This document shows positions 42,376 through 50,937 of a DNA stretch of 64,000 bases, piece after piece. The stretch's first letter is position 1. The number at the start of each line of letters is the position of its first letter. A model generated the notes under the pieces. That model saw only the letters and a list, made by a program, of their open reading frames with translations, was not told the DNA's origin and made no database searches. This stretch comes from Zavarzinella formosa DSM 19928 (GTDB lineage: Bacteria; Planctomycetota; Planctomycetia; Gemmatales; Gemmataceae): contig NZ_JH636449.1 of assembly GCF_000255705.1 (NCBI RefSeq), positions 19,188 to 83,187 of the forward strand. Reading direction: 5' to 3'. The position numbers and the translations under genes are program-made.

Positions 42376-44667
42376 TCAACGCCGGTGGATGGCGAGTTTG
42401 CCGTCACTCCAATCCACGACAATCTTCGCCCCGAACAAGTTTTCCTGACTCAGCACCCATTTGGCGAACGGGGCGACCACTTCCCGTTCGATGGTCCGTT
42501 GCAACGGCCTGGCCCCGTAACGGGCGTCGTATCCCACCTTGGCGAGTTGGTCCACCAGCGGATCGGTCCATTCGATGACGAGTTTCAACCGGCTCAGCCC
42601 GTCGCGCTGGCCGATGGCTGTCAGTTCCTTGCGAGTAATGGCCCGGATGGTTTCTTCCTTCAACGGTTGGAAGGTCACCACGCGATCAAGCCGGTTGAAG
42701 AACTCCGGCCGGAAGTAGGCCATCGCCTCGTCCTGATAGCGGGGCGCGCCGTTCGGGTTGAAGCCGACGGTGCGCTGGCGGTCGGCCCCGAGGTTGGAGG
42801 TCATAATGATGAGGGTGCTGCGGAAGTTGGTCACCCGCCCCATCGGGTCGGTCAGCCGGCCTTCGTCGAACATGCCGAGCAGCACGTCAAACACATCCGG
42901 GGAGGCTTTTTCCACTTCGTCGAACAACACCACCGTGAACGGTTGCTGCCGCACTTTGCGGATCAGCACGCCCGGTTCGGCCGGGGAACTGCCGACCAAC
43001 CGGCTGACGGCGTCGAAACCGGCGTATTCGCTCATGTCCAGCCGGATCAGCCGGGAACTGGCTTTTCCGGAAGTGGCTGCCGAGGCGTCGTCCCCGTGGC
43101 CGTAAAAATAGCGGGCCAGCGCTTGGGCCAGTTCCGTCTTCCCCACACCAGTCGGGCCGCAGAACAGCAACACCCCGAGCGGCCGGTTCGGGTCGTTCAA
43201 TCCGGCCTTGAAGGTCATCACCACACTGGTGGCCGCCTCTACGGCATCCGGTTGGTCAATCACCTGACCGGAGAACCAATCGAAGACGTTCTTGCGATCC
43301 AGCGTGATTTCGTCCCGAAGGAAAACCTCGGGCAAGCCCGTGCGGTCCTTGAACCGGCTGACGACCTCGTTCCCGGTTACCTCTTTCTTGTGGTCCCTCT
43401 TGCACTGCTCAAGCAATTCACGGGTGAACCGCACCGACTGGCCGGGGAACACCGAATACGGCATGAACCGCCGGAACAGTTGCACGATCCGGTCACTGAC
43501 GCCCGCCGCCACGTCCAGTTTCAGGTTGGCCCGCGTGGCCTCGATCTGCCGGTCGATGACCTTGAGAGCTTGTGCCCGGTTGAACGGTTCTACCCGGATG
43601 ACTTGGAACAAATCGGCCAAACCGGGCATTAATCGCCGGCAGGCATCCAACTCCGTGGGACTGACCTCGGCAACCATCCGCACCTCCCCGCGAGCCATGT
43701 ATGGGGCGAGAAAAGCGGCGATGCTGTCGCTCGGCCCGAGTCCGCCGGTTTGAATGAGATCAAGCAGTCGGTCAATGCACAAAACGCCCTGAATTTCCCC
43801 CAACTCGGCGATCAGGGTTTCCACCCGTTCTTCCCACTGGCCGAGATACTTCATCCCCGCGATGATCCGCCCGGCTGAGGTGGCCCAGTATCGCCGGGAC
43901 ACTGGCCGGGTGTCGGCCTCCTTCGCCTCCTGCTCCAATCGGCGTTCCACCTCGCGTACGGCATCGACCAGCAGCGTCGTCTTGCCCACCCCGGATTCGC
44001 CGAGCAGCAGGACGTTCGCCTTTTCATCGTGGAGTTTTCGCACCAACAGGGCCAGCGAGTCCTCGCGTTCCCATGCTTTGGGAAATTGCTTCCGCGTCGC
44101 CCGGTCGCCGAGCGGTTCGCCCACTTTGCCGAGTGTTTCTGGCATGGGGGACTTTGTTTCAGCCATCACTTTGCGGGGAACGCGAACCACCACGTCCGAC
44201 AATTCCACATGGGCGGGGGAGAGACAACGGGCGACCGCCTCCGGGGTCAGCCCCTCCAGTTTTTGAATCACATAGCGGGTGACAAGATTCTTCAGGTCAT
44301 CGGCGTTGTGATAAGTGAAGCGAATCCCGAGCAACGGGATGGACGCCACCCGCTGGCCGCTATCCTGCACCCCGGTGATGCATTGCACGCGAACGGGGAT
44401 CGGCATGTCCGTCGGGAATATCCGCTGTTTCTCGTGATACTCGGTGCGAACGTTCACTTTGAAGGTGTGCAACTCCGGTTCGAGGAAGTCCGTGGCGGGG
44501 AGCCAGGCGTTTTCCCGTTGATGCCACGTCAGGAAATTTTCGAGGTCGTCGCGCGCGGCTGCCGCGTTGGGGCCAAATCCGGCCAGATGGTCCTCGTCGA
44601 TGGCGATGGCCGAGCAACCCCCGGCGGCATCACGGACGATCAACACGGGATAGCGGTACGTCGGCAC
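42376..44667 (-). CDS. Clp-like double AAA+ ATPase with unusual N-domain
   Basis: 763 residues. Residues 1-185 replace the Clp N-domain with an unrecognised segment; the first ~50 (YPVLIVRDAAGGCSAIAIDEDHL...AAARDDLENFL) resemble a HicB-like fold. NBD1: Walker A GESGVGKTT (223-231), pore-loop block GMKYLGQWEERV, but Walker B reads VLCIDR (295-300), with the catalytic Glu replaced by Arg. NBD2 looks intact: Walker A GPTGVGKT (504-511), Walker B VVLFDE (579-584), and an arginine finger in FRPEFFNRLD. There is no coiled-coil M-domain as in ClpB and no obvious ClpP-binding loop. It is the last gene of a tight minus-strand run after the ABC ATPase (12-base gap). Probable role: unfolding or remodelling a specific partner; partner unknown. 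Confidence 0.88.
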   Translation of the reverse strand: MPTYRYPVLIVRDAAGGCSAIAIDEDHLAGFGPNAAAARDDLENFLTWHQRENAWLPATDFLEPELHTFKVNVRTEYHEKQRIFPTDMPIPVRVQCITGVQDSGQRVASIPLLGIRFTYHNADDLKNLVTRYVIQKLEGLTPEAVARCLSPAHVELSDVVVRVPRKVMAETKSPMPETLGKVGEPLGDRATRKQFPKAWEREDSLALLVRKLHDEKANVLLLGESGVGKTTLLVDAVREVERRLEQEAKEADTRPVSRRYWATSAGRIIAGMKYLGQWEERVETLIAELGEIQGVLCIDRLLDLIQTGGLGPSDSIAAFLAPYMARGEVRMVAEVSPTELDACRRLMPGLADLFQVIRVEPFNRAQALKVIDRQIEATRANLKLDVAAGVSDRIVQLFRRFMPYSVFPGQSVRFTRELLEQCKRDHKKEVTGNEVVSRFKDRTGLPEVFLRDEITLDRKNVFDWFSGQVIDQPDAVEAATSVVMTFKAGLNDPNRPLGVLLFCGPTGVGKTELAQALARYFYGHGDDASAATSGKASSRLIRLDMSEYAGFDAVSRLVGSSPAEPGVLIRKVRQQPFTVVLFDEVEKASPDVFDVLLGMFDEGRLTDPMGRVTNFRSTLIIMTSNLGADRQRTVGFNPNGAPRYQDEAMAYFRPEFFNRLDRVVTFQPLKEETIRAITRKELTAIGQRDGLSRLKLVIEWTDPLVDQLAKVGYDARYGARPLQRTIEREVVAPFAKWVLSQENLFGAKIVVDWSDGKLAIHRR

Positions 44668-44679
44668 GAATCAGTTTCC

Positions 44680-45441
44680 TCACGCCAAAAATCGTCGGAC
44701 ACGGGGATCGGAAGAATCAAACAAGGCGTCCGGCGTTCCGTCAAAGATCACCTGCGGATCGTCCGGCCCGAGCCTCGTCAGCGGGGAGAGCATCACCACC
44801 CGGTCGGCCACCCGGCGAATCGTTCGCAGTTCGTGCGTCACGACGATGCTCGTCAGCGGCCGGCGTTGCCGGGTTTGTACGATGAGTTCATTGATGACTT
44901 CGGTCATCACGGGGTCGAGTCCCGTGGTCGGCTCGTCGTAACACATCAGTTCGGGGTTGGTGGACAACGCGCGGGCCAACGCCACCCGTTTTTGCATCCC
45001 GCCCGAGAGTTCCGAGGGGAATTTCGTCATCGCGGCGGCATTCAGGCCGACTTCTTCCAACCGGGCGATCACTTCTTTTGGGAGATCATCACCGGTTATT
45101 TTACCGGCCACCCGCATCGGATAAGCAATGTTCTCGGCCACACTCAGACTGTCGAACAACGCGGAACCCTGGAACAGAAAACCGATTCGGCGGCGAACCG
45201 CCCGGAGTTCGTTCACCCCGAGGCTGGCCAGCGGCGAGCCGAACAGCAGAGCTTCTCCGGCGGTCGGGGTCATCAGGCCGACGAGCAATTTCAGGGAGAC
45301 AGTTTTGCCGCAGCCGCTTTCGCCGATGATGCAGACGGTTTGCCCGGCGCTCACTTCGAGGGAAATATTCCGCAAGACAGGATGGGAGCCGATGCGGTGC
45401 GACACACCGCGAAAGGCGGCGACAACGGCGGACGTGTCCAT
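44680..45441 (-). CDS. ABC transporter ATP-binding protein, MlaF-like
   Basis: 253 residues from ATG 45441, which overlaps the stop of the upstream gene (TGATG). Walker A GESGCGKTV (40-48), signature LSGGMQKRVALARAL near 138, Walker B LMCYDEPTTGLDP near 162 and the switch His in VVTHE. The LSGGMQKR wording and the size match MlaF/Ttg2A, the ATPase of phospholipid-transport systems. No MlaE permease or MlaD (MCE) gene is beside it, so the permease is either elsewhere or replaced. Neighbours are an M50 pseudo-protease and a Clp-like protein. Cytoplasmic, membrane-associated. Confidence 0.9.
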   Translation of the reverse strand: MDTSAVVAAFRGVSHRIGSHPVLRNISLEVSAGQTVCIIGESGCGKTVSLKLLVGLMTPTAGEALLFGSPLASLGVNELRAVRRRIGFLFQGSALFDSLSVAENIAYPMRVAGKITGDDLPKEVIARLEEVGLNAAAMTKFPSELSGGMQKRVALARALSTNPELMCYDEPTTGLDPVMTEVINELIVQTRQRRPLTSIVVTHELRTIRRVADRVVMLSPLTRLGPDDPQVIFDGTPDALFDSSDPRVRRFLA

Positions 45442-46328
45442 CAGTCCCCCACGAGGGCGTTCGCCCCGATGGCCTTCCCCTCCAGCCATTGAATCCACAG
45501 CCGGGCCTTGCGATTCCAAGTGAACCCGGTGAAGCGTTCATCCGGCGGTTTGCATGTTTCATCCACGATCTGATCCATCGGGATCATGATGGACGGGATC
45601 GGCTCCAGCGCCTCCAGTTTGTCGGCCTTGATGGACGCGAAATAACGCATTCGCCCCAAGTCTTCCTGGCTTGACAAATATAGGGCAATGGCGAGGTAGG
45701 CGAGCAGCGGCGATTGAAGCCACGCCAGGCCGATTAGCAGCAGGGCCAGCGATCCGATAGTGCTGAGATTGCAGGCGATCTCCGTGGCATGGAGCCGGGT
45801 GGAGGTCATGGAGAGGGCGGCCCGAAACACCTGTCCCATGTCGAGCGGCAACACCGGAACCAGATGAAAAATCGCCATCAACAGATTGCACCAGCCGAGG
45901 AACACGACAAATGTGGAATCAAAGTTCAATTGGTCGGGCATCGGGAAGGCCGCGCTTTTTCCGGCCAATCCCAACCCCAGGGTAATGACCGCCGAGATCA
46001 ACCCGTGAGTGAGCGGCCCGGCCAGCGACACGTAAATTTCCTGCCAGGGGCGTTCGCTGATGGTCGCATACCGGACGCCTGACCAGAACGGATAGAGAAC
46101 CACGTCCCGCGTGTCGATTCCGAGCCGGGCCGCCAGAAAGACGTGCATCATCGCCTGAAGGAAGACACACCCCAACATTGCCACGACAATCAGGGAATAG
46201 AAACAGGCGGCGAATGCGGATTCGGTGGCGAAGGTGTAACCAGCCACCAGAGGGACGGACAGGCCGACCGTCCAGTGAACACGGATCACGCAACCAAACA
46301 GGCTGAACAAGGCGGGGGGGTTTGTCAT
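45441..46328 (-). CDS. M50/site-2-protease-like membrane protein, catalytic site lost
   Basis: 295 residues, about six membrane helices. The fold of site-2 proteases is recognisable: CVFLQAMMHVFLAARLGI (52-70) aligns with the HExxH helix (HELGHALVARRLG-type) and NLLMAIFHLVPVLPLDMGQVFRAAL aligns with the NPxDG helix. But the zinc motif reads Q-A-M-M-H at 58-62: the first His and the catalytic Glu are gone. The Asp of the second motif (D163) is kept. It may bind substrates without cutting them, like iRhom-type pseudo-proteases (analogy, inference). Coupled by overlap to the ABC ATPase downstream. It follows mgtE by 72 bases. Confidence 0.82.
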   Translation of the reverse strand: MTNPPALFSLFGCVIRVHWTVGLSVPLVAGYTFATESAFAACFYSLIVVAMLGCVFLQAMMHVFLAARLGIDTRDVVLYPFWSGVRYATISERPWQEIYVSLAGPLTHGLISAVITLGLGLAGKSAAFPMPDQLNFDSTFVVFLGWCNLLMAIFHLVPVLPLDMGQVFRAALSMTSTRLHATEIACNLSTIGSLALLLIGLAWLQSPLLAYLAIALYLSSQEDLGRMRYFASIKADKLEALEPIPSIMIPMDQIVDETCKPPDERFTGFTWNRKARLWIQWLEGKAIGANALVGD

Positions 46329-46400
46329 GGTTCCGTCAGGGGGTCGCCGGCCTCCAAGGAACAGTGTATTTGTCGGATCAAGGTTTTCGTAGGGCGAATG

Positions 46401-48011
46401 TCAAAGCAAGTAGGCGCTGGCGATGGAGAAGAACGCCAAAATACCGGTCACGTCCACAAAAGTGGCCACAAACGGGCTGGAGGCCAGCGCCGGGTCAATC
46501 CCGAATCGGTGGAACGCCAGCGGCAACATGGCCCCGATGATTGTCCCCCACAGGCAGATAAACGCCACGGATTGGGAAATCACCATTGCGAACCGCCAGC
46601 GGCCCACCGTCTCGGCCTGGCTGACCGTCCCGGCCGGGAAAATGTAAGTGGTATGCTCCCCGTGGGCCACCTTCTCGGGGACGATGTCCGGGCTGGCCAT
46701 CGTCAGGGTCGTGGGGTTTTTGGTGGGTTCCCGCACGGCGGTTTCTGTGCCGACCGGGAGGCGATAGACGCCGTTTCCGTCAGATTTCAGCGGTTGATCC
46801 GAGGGGAAAATCACTTCTGTCGGGGAGGAGAGTTCTTTTTTGGCGCTTCGCAACTCGGTCGAGGTGGACGCCCCCCGCAGGAAGCCAATCACGCCGAGCG
46901 TCAGCCCCAGCACCACGCCCATGACAAACTCGTGGCGAAGCACCTTGAACCAATCCCCCACCTTCACATGTCCGAGCGCCAGCGACCGGGTGATGAGCGT
47001 GGCGGCCTGCGAACCGGAGTTGCCCCCGGTGGAGATGCACAGCGGCACAAACAGAGCCAGCACCAGAATCGTGGAGAGCGCTTCCTCAAATTCGGCCATC
47101 ACCGTGAAGGTGGCCAGTTCGGCGAAGAACAAAATCGACAGCCACATGGCCCGTTTTCGCCAGATGGTGAAGAACCCGGTCTCCAAATAGTTTCCACTGA
47201 ACGGCCCCACGCCGGCCTGCTTCTGCATGTCCTCGGTGGCTTCCTGCGTGATGACGTCCAACACGTCGTCATGCGTGACGATCCCCACCAACCGGCCTTC
47301 GTCATCCAGCACGGGGATGGCGAGCAAGTCATACTGTCCGAGTTCTTCGGCGGCCCGTTCTTTGTCATCGGAGGCTTTCAGCAAGATCAGATCATCGGCG
47401 AGCATGATCTTTTTGACCGGCGTGTTCCGGTCGGCCAGCACGAGATTTCGCAGGGAGAGAATGCCGAGCAGTTTGCGGGTTCCCTCGTCCAGCACGAAAA
47501 TGTAATAAATCGTCTCGCGGTCGGGGGCCTGTTGCCGCAGGCGGTCGATGGCCTGCCCGGCGGTGAGACCGGCGGGAATCCACGCATAGTCGGTCGTCAT
47601 GATCGAGCCGACCGTGTTTTCCTCGTACTGGAAGAGTTTGGCGATGTCCTTGCGGTCGGCCTCGTCCACCAACCGCAACAATGCCTCGGAGACTTGTTCC
47701 GGCAGTTTCCGCAACAAGTCCACGCGGTCGTCGGAAGACATCAACTCGATCAGTTTCGCCATCTGCGGCCGGCCGGCCCCGATGGCGAGCCGCACCTGCC
47801 AGTCGATGGGAAAGTATTCAAAAATCAGCGCCTGTCGGCGCGGGTCGGCCTGGCCCAGAATCGTCCAAAGTTGATCGACCGTAAACGCATCGTCCACCAA
47901 GGCGTTGGCCACCGTCGTGGGATTGAGCGTCTCCACGAACGCCTTCAATCCCGGCAGATTGCCGTCGAGCAGCATGAACCGCAGTTCGGGGCCGTATAAC
48001 GGGTGAGCCAT
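46401..48011 (-). CDS. mgtE: MgtE magnesium transporter with insertion in the membrane domain
   Basis: 536 residues: N-domain (~1-130), two CBS domains (~135-255; SIMTTDYAWIP and IMLADDLILL starts), plug helix and five-helix channel with TGGNSGSQAATL and VATFVDVTG, the Mg-selective Asp region. Normal MgtE is ~450 residues; the surplus is an 88-residue hydrophilic insertion at about 381-468 (from GASTSTELRSAKKE to SQAETVGRW) between membrane helices. MgtE proteins take up Mg and are gated by Mg binding to N and CBS domains. The stop of panC lies 22 bases away on the same strand, so it belongs to the run. Confidence 0.92.
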   Translation of the reverse strand: MAHPLYGPELRFMLLDGNLPGLKAFVETLNPTTVANALVDDAFTVDQLWTILGQADPRRQALIFEYFPIDWQVRLAIGAGRPQMAKLIELMSSDDRVDLLRKLPEQVSEALLRLVDEADRKDIAKLFQYEENTVGSIMTTDYAWIPAGLTAGQAIDRLRQQAPDRETIYYIFVLDEGTRKLLGILSLRNLVLADRNTPVKKIMLADDLILLKASDDKERAAEELGQYDLLAIPVLDDEGRLVGIVTHDDVLDVITQEATEDMQKQAGVGPFSGNYLETGFFTIWRKRAMWLSILFFAELATFTVMAEFEEALSTILVLALFVPLCISTGGNSGSQAATLITRSLALGHVKVGDWFKVLRHEFVMGVVLGLTLGVIGFLRGASTSTELRSAKKELSSPTEVIFPSDQPLKSDGNGVYRLPVGTETAVREPTKNPTTLTMASPDIVPEKVAHGEHTTYIFPAGTVSQAETVGRWRFAMVISQSVAFICLWGTIIGAMLPLAFHRFGIDPALASSPFVATFVDVTGILAFFSIASAYLL

Positions 48012-48032
48012 GCGAGCCTGCCTGACGAGTGG

Positions 48033-48884
48033 TTAGGGATTCAGAATCAGATTGTCGATCAGACGGGTGGTTCCCAGAAACACCGCCAGGGCGGCAACGG
48101 CCGGGCGTTCGACGACCCCGATGGGTTGAAGCGTTTTGGCGTCCCGAATCTCCACGTAATCAATCCGGGCGCCCGGTGTTTGTTCGAGGATGTCCACCAT
48201 GCCGCGGACCAGCAGGTTGACATGCCTCTCCCCGGCGGCCAGCATGAGCTTCGCATGTTCTAATGATTGAATCAGGCACACCGCATGGCCGCGTTCGACG
48301 GGGGAGAGATACCGATTGCGGGAACTCATCGCCAGCCCGTCCGACTCGCGAACAGTCGGACACATGACCACTTGCGTCGGCACATTCAAGTCTTCGGCCA
48401 TCTGTTGGAGCAGCCGGGCTTGCTGGTAATCCTTCTGGCCGAAATAGGCGACATCCGGGGCAACGATGTTGAACAACTTCAGCACGACGGTCGCCACGCC
48501 GCGAAAATGCCCCGGCCGGCGATCGCCGCACAGACCGGTTTGCAGGGCGGGGACTTCCACAAACGTCGAGGCATCCGGCGGGTACATGGTGGCCGCGTCG
48601 GGGGCGAAGATCAGGTCCGTGCCGACGGCCGTGCAGAGTTGCCGATCATCTTCCAAGGTGCGCGGATATTTGCCGAAGTCCTCGGTCGGGCCAAATTGCG
48701 TCGGGTTCACAAAAATGGAGACAACCACAAAATCCGTCTCCAGCCGGGCCTGCCGAATCAAGGCGGCATGACCGGCGTGAAGCGCGCCCATCGTGGGGAC
48801 AAAACCAACCCGGCGGCCGGCCTGACGGGCTTCCCGGACAAGTTGGCGAACCTCGGCAATGCTCGGAACCACCGGCGTCAGCAT
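48033..48884 (-). CDS. panC: pantothenate synthetase
   Basis: 283 residues from ATG 48884 (GGAGGGG eight bases upstream). Class I aaRS-like fold with PTMGALHAGHAAL (30-42), the HIGH-like block; SIFVNPTQFGPTEDF, GVATVVLKLFNIV, FGQKDYQQ and MSSRNRYL, the KMSKS-like loop, all as in PanC. Condenses pantoate and beta-alanine with ATP to pantothenate. Its start overlaps the end of the CYTH gene by seven bases. No panB or panD is near. Confidence 0.95.
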   Translation of the reverse strand: MLTPVVPSIAEVRQLVREARQAGRRVGFVPTMGALHAGHAALIRQARLETDFVVVSIFVNPTQFGPTEDFGKYPRTLEDDRQLCTAVGTDLIFAPDAATMYPPDASTFVEVPALQTGLCGDRRPGHFRGVATVVLKLFNIVAPDVAYFGQKDYQQARLLQQMAEDLNVPTQVVMCPTVRESDGLAMSSRNRYLSPVERGHAVCLIQSLEHAKLMLAAGERHVNLLVRGMVDILEQTPGARIDYVEIRDAKTLQPIGVVERPAVAALAVFLGTTRLIDNLILNP

Positions 48885-49456
48885 GGTTTTTCCCCTCCGG
48901 GGACGGTCGTGTGGCCGAGGAGTTGTTCGAGGTAGCAACGGCCTTCTTGTTCGGTCAGCCGAAGCTCGGCCGCGATCTCAAAGAGCATTCCCTTGGCGGC
49001 TTCGTAATGGTCTTCCCGATCAACAATGATCTCGATTTCCACGAACTGACCGACCTTCTCGACATGATCCTCGCACACATGAACAATAAAATGACCCCGC
49101 AGAAATTCGTGGGTTCGCCGCAATTTGCGAACCTCGGCCACCCGGCGATAACCGAGATGCCCGAACAGCTTTAACATTTCGGCGGCGGCCTGTTCGCCGG
49201 GGATGATGGTTGTCTCGCATTCCGTGCGGGTCTTCGTGATGGCGTCCCGCCGGGGGCCTTTGTACGTGAGGCGGGTTCCCTCCCCGCCGACCCGCAACCG
49301 CAGGGCCTCGTCCGTCCGGGCGAAATCGCGGTCGGGGGCGCCCAGATAGATGTCGGCTTCCCGTTCTTCGCCCAGAAATTTCGCCCGCAGGTCGGTCAGC
49401 CGTTGCCGAAAGGCGGCGGGATCGGGCAGGCGAAACTTGGCTTCCACTTCCAGCAT
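48878..49456 (-). CDS. CYTH-domain protein (class IV adenylate cyclase/CyaB-like)
   Basis: 192 residues. Begins MLEVEAKFRL, where E-x-E-x-K is the phosphate-binding signature; later EALRLRVGGEGTRLTYKGPR and FVEIEIIVD carry the alternating acidic/basic strands of the triphosphate tunnel. Class IV cyclases make cAMP, and other CYTH proteins hydrolyse tri- or polyphosphate; the product is undetermined. The open frame extends to 49720 but overlaps the divergent Rieske gene, so the start at 49456 is used. First gene of the minus-strand run. Confidence 0.88.
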   Translation of the reverse strand: MLEVEAKFRLPDPAAFRQRLTDLRAKFLGEEREADIYLGAPDRDFARTDEALRLRVGGEGTRLTYKGPRRDAITKTRTECETTIIPGEQAAAEMLKLFGHLGYRRVAEVRKLRRTHEFLRGHFIVHVCEDHVEKVGQFVEIEIIVDREDHYEAAKGMLFEIAAELRLTEQEGRCYLEQLLGHTTVPGGEKPC

Positions 49457-49541
49457 TCGGATTCTTTCCGGCAGGTCGGGGCGGACACTTCCCGTTACAA
49501 TACGTTTCGATTCATCGGCGGCATCCAAGGTGATTTGAATC

Positions 49542-49892
49542 ATGAGCAACCTCGTGAAAGTCGGGCGGGCGGAGGACATCGCGGAGGAGAATCCCCGCGT
49601 GTTGCAGGGGCCGGGCAAGAGCATCGCCCTGTTCCGGGTCGGCGGGGATTTTTTCGCCATCGACGACATGTGCCCCCACGCCGGGGCCTCTCTCTCCGGC
49701 GGCCCGGTGGAGGAGGGCATCGTGACTTGCCCGTGGCATTACTGGCGGTTTCGCCTGAAGGACGGCGCCTGGGCCGACAACCCGAAAATCAAAATCGGTT
49801 GTTACCCGGTGACCGTGCAAAACGGAGACGTGTTTGTGGATGTCTCCAACCCGAAGCACGACGCCGGGGCGGGCAAGCCAGCCTGCGGATGA
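49542..49892 (+). CDS. Rieske [2Fe-2S] ferredoxin-like protein
   Basis: 116 residues, one Rieske domain. Box I CPHAG (C44, H46) and box II CPWHYW (C63, H66) supply the two Cys and two His ligands. It lacks a signal peptide, so it is a soluble NirD or dioxygenase-ferredoxin type. Oxygenase or reductase partners are not encoded nearby. TACAAT at 49496-49501 could be its -10 element. Divergent from the CYTH gene (85 bases). Confidence 0.92.
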   Translation: MSNLVKVGRAEDIAEENPRVLQGPGKSIALFRVGGDFFAIDDMCPHAGASLSGGPVEEGIVTCPWHYWRFRLKDGAWADNPKIKIGCYPVTVQNGDVFVDVSNPKHDAGAGKPACG

Positions 49893-49995
49893 CCATGTGA
49901 GTTCGGCGCGAAAAATTGCAATATTACGCGACTTCCGGCGAACGGAGTGATATCCCTAAGTCCAACCAATCAAACTTAATTCAGGATCAATATCG

Positions 49996-50859
49996 ATGTC
50001 CACACCCGCACCGGACGTCCCGGCTCCGACGCACTCCCCGCAAACCCACATGCGTGAAATCCGCATTGTCAGCCACTCCCACCTCTTTTACTGGTGGCCG
50101 GTCTGGCTCTTCGGCTTTGTGTTCGCCCTGTGGACACTGGTTGAAAACGACCGGCTGGCCGTGCTGCCGTCCAACGCCGAGTTGGTGATCTCCAAGGAAC
50201 CCGGCGTCAAGACGGCGATTTACATCGACGGCGACATGCACGAATCGACCAAGATCATCACCCCGGTCGAGGCGGGCGGCAACAAATACCATTTCATTCC
50301 GCGCGTCAGCAACAAATCGTGGATGGGGCCGCTTTACCTGATTATCCTCTGTCTGGTCATCATCATTACCAATGTGCCGTTACGGGGGTTATGGTCGCTG
50401 GTGGCGGTCATCCTCTGCGTGACCGGATCGCTGTTCATCAGCCTGTTCGGCTGGTGGGACAACATTTTCTCCGCCCTGTACGGCCTGCACATCTTCATCA
50501 ACATGGCCGGCTACCTGATGTTGGGAACTGTGGTGTTCGGCGGCTGGGCGCTGGCGACCTTCGTGTTTGACAACCGGTCCTACATCATCTTCATGCCCGG
50601 CCAAATCCGGGTGTGCGAACAGATCGGCGGCCGGGAAAAGGTGTACGACACGATGGGAATGACCGTGGAAAAACACCGGGACGACTGGTTCCGGCACATT
50701 TTCCTCGGCTTCGGCAGCGGCGACTTGAGCGTGCGAACCGCCGGGGCCGACCGTCATGAAATCCTGATGCCCAACGTCGCCCTGATTGGCTTCAAGATCG
50801 GGCCGATCGAGCAACTGCTCCGCGAACGCCAGACGGTGAAACTGTCGGACAGCCAATAA
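49996..50859 (+). CDS. four-TM membrane protein of unknown function
   Basis: 287 residues. Membrane helices at about 30-49, 112-128, 131-150 and 170-191. After helix 4 a soluble part (FMPGQIRVCEQIGGREKVYDTMGMTVEKHRDDWFRHIFLGFGSGDLSVRT) looks like a PH-like domain, and HEILMPNVALIGFKIGPIEQLL ends it. Such PH-containing membrane proteins are common in planctomycetes. A strong bidirectional terminator follows. Confidence 0.75.
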   Translation: MSTPAPDVPAPTHSPQTHMREIRIVSHSHLFYWWPVWLFGFVFALWTLVENDRLAVLPSNAELVISKEPGVKTAIYIDGDMHESTKIITPVEAGGNKYHFIPRVSNKSWMGPLYLIILCLVIIITNVPLRGLWSLVAVILCVTGSLFISLFGWWDNIFSALYGLHIFINMAGYLMLGTVVFGGWALATFVFDNRSYIIFMPGQIRVCEQIGGREKVYDTMGMTVEKHRDDWFRHIFLGFGSGDLSVRTAGADRHEILMPNVALIGFKIGPIEQLLRERQTVKLSDSQ

Positions 50860-50901
50860 TGAATTGTCTAAGACCTGCCTGATTGTCATTGTCAGGCTGG
50901 T

Positions 50902-50937
50902 AAAAGTAGGTCCGGCTGAAAAGCCGGACCTACTTTT
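50902..50937. terminator. bidirectional terminator
   Basis: AAAAGTAGGTCCGGCT pairs perfectly with AGCCGGACCTACTTTT (16 bp, loop GAAA), between convergent genes. A-tracts and T-tracts on the two sides make it work both ways. It includes the last codons of the MauG-like gene (stop at 50930-50932). Confidence 0.85.

Noticed and set aside
46143-47999. 618-codon plus-strand frame over mgtE and the M50 gene
   Set aside because: No domain, composition of a shadow, and opposite to two real genes.
49496-49501. CCGTTACAAT shared by 22442-22451 and 49492-49501 as a common promoter motif
   Set aside because: Only two occurrences with no matching -35 region; kept only as possible -10 elements in the gene entries.
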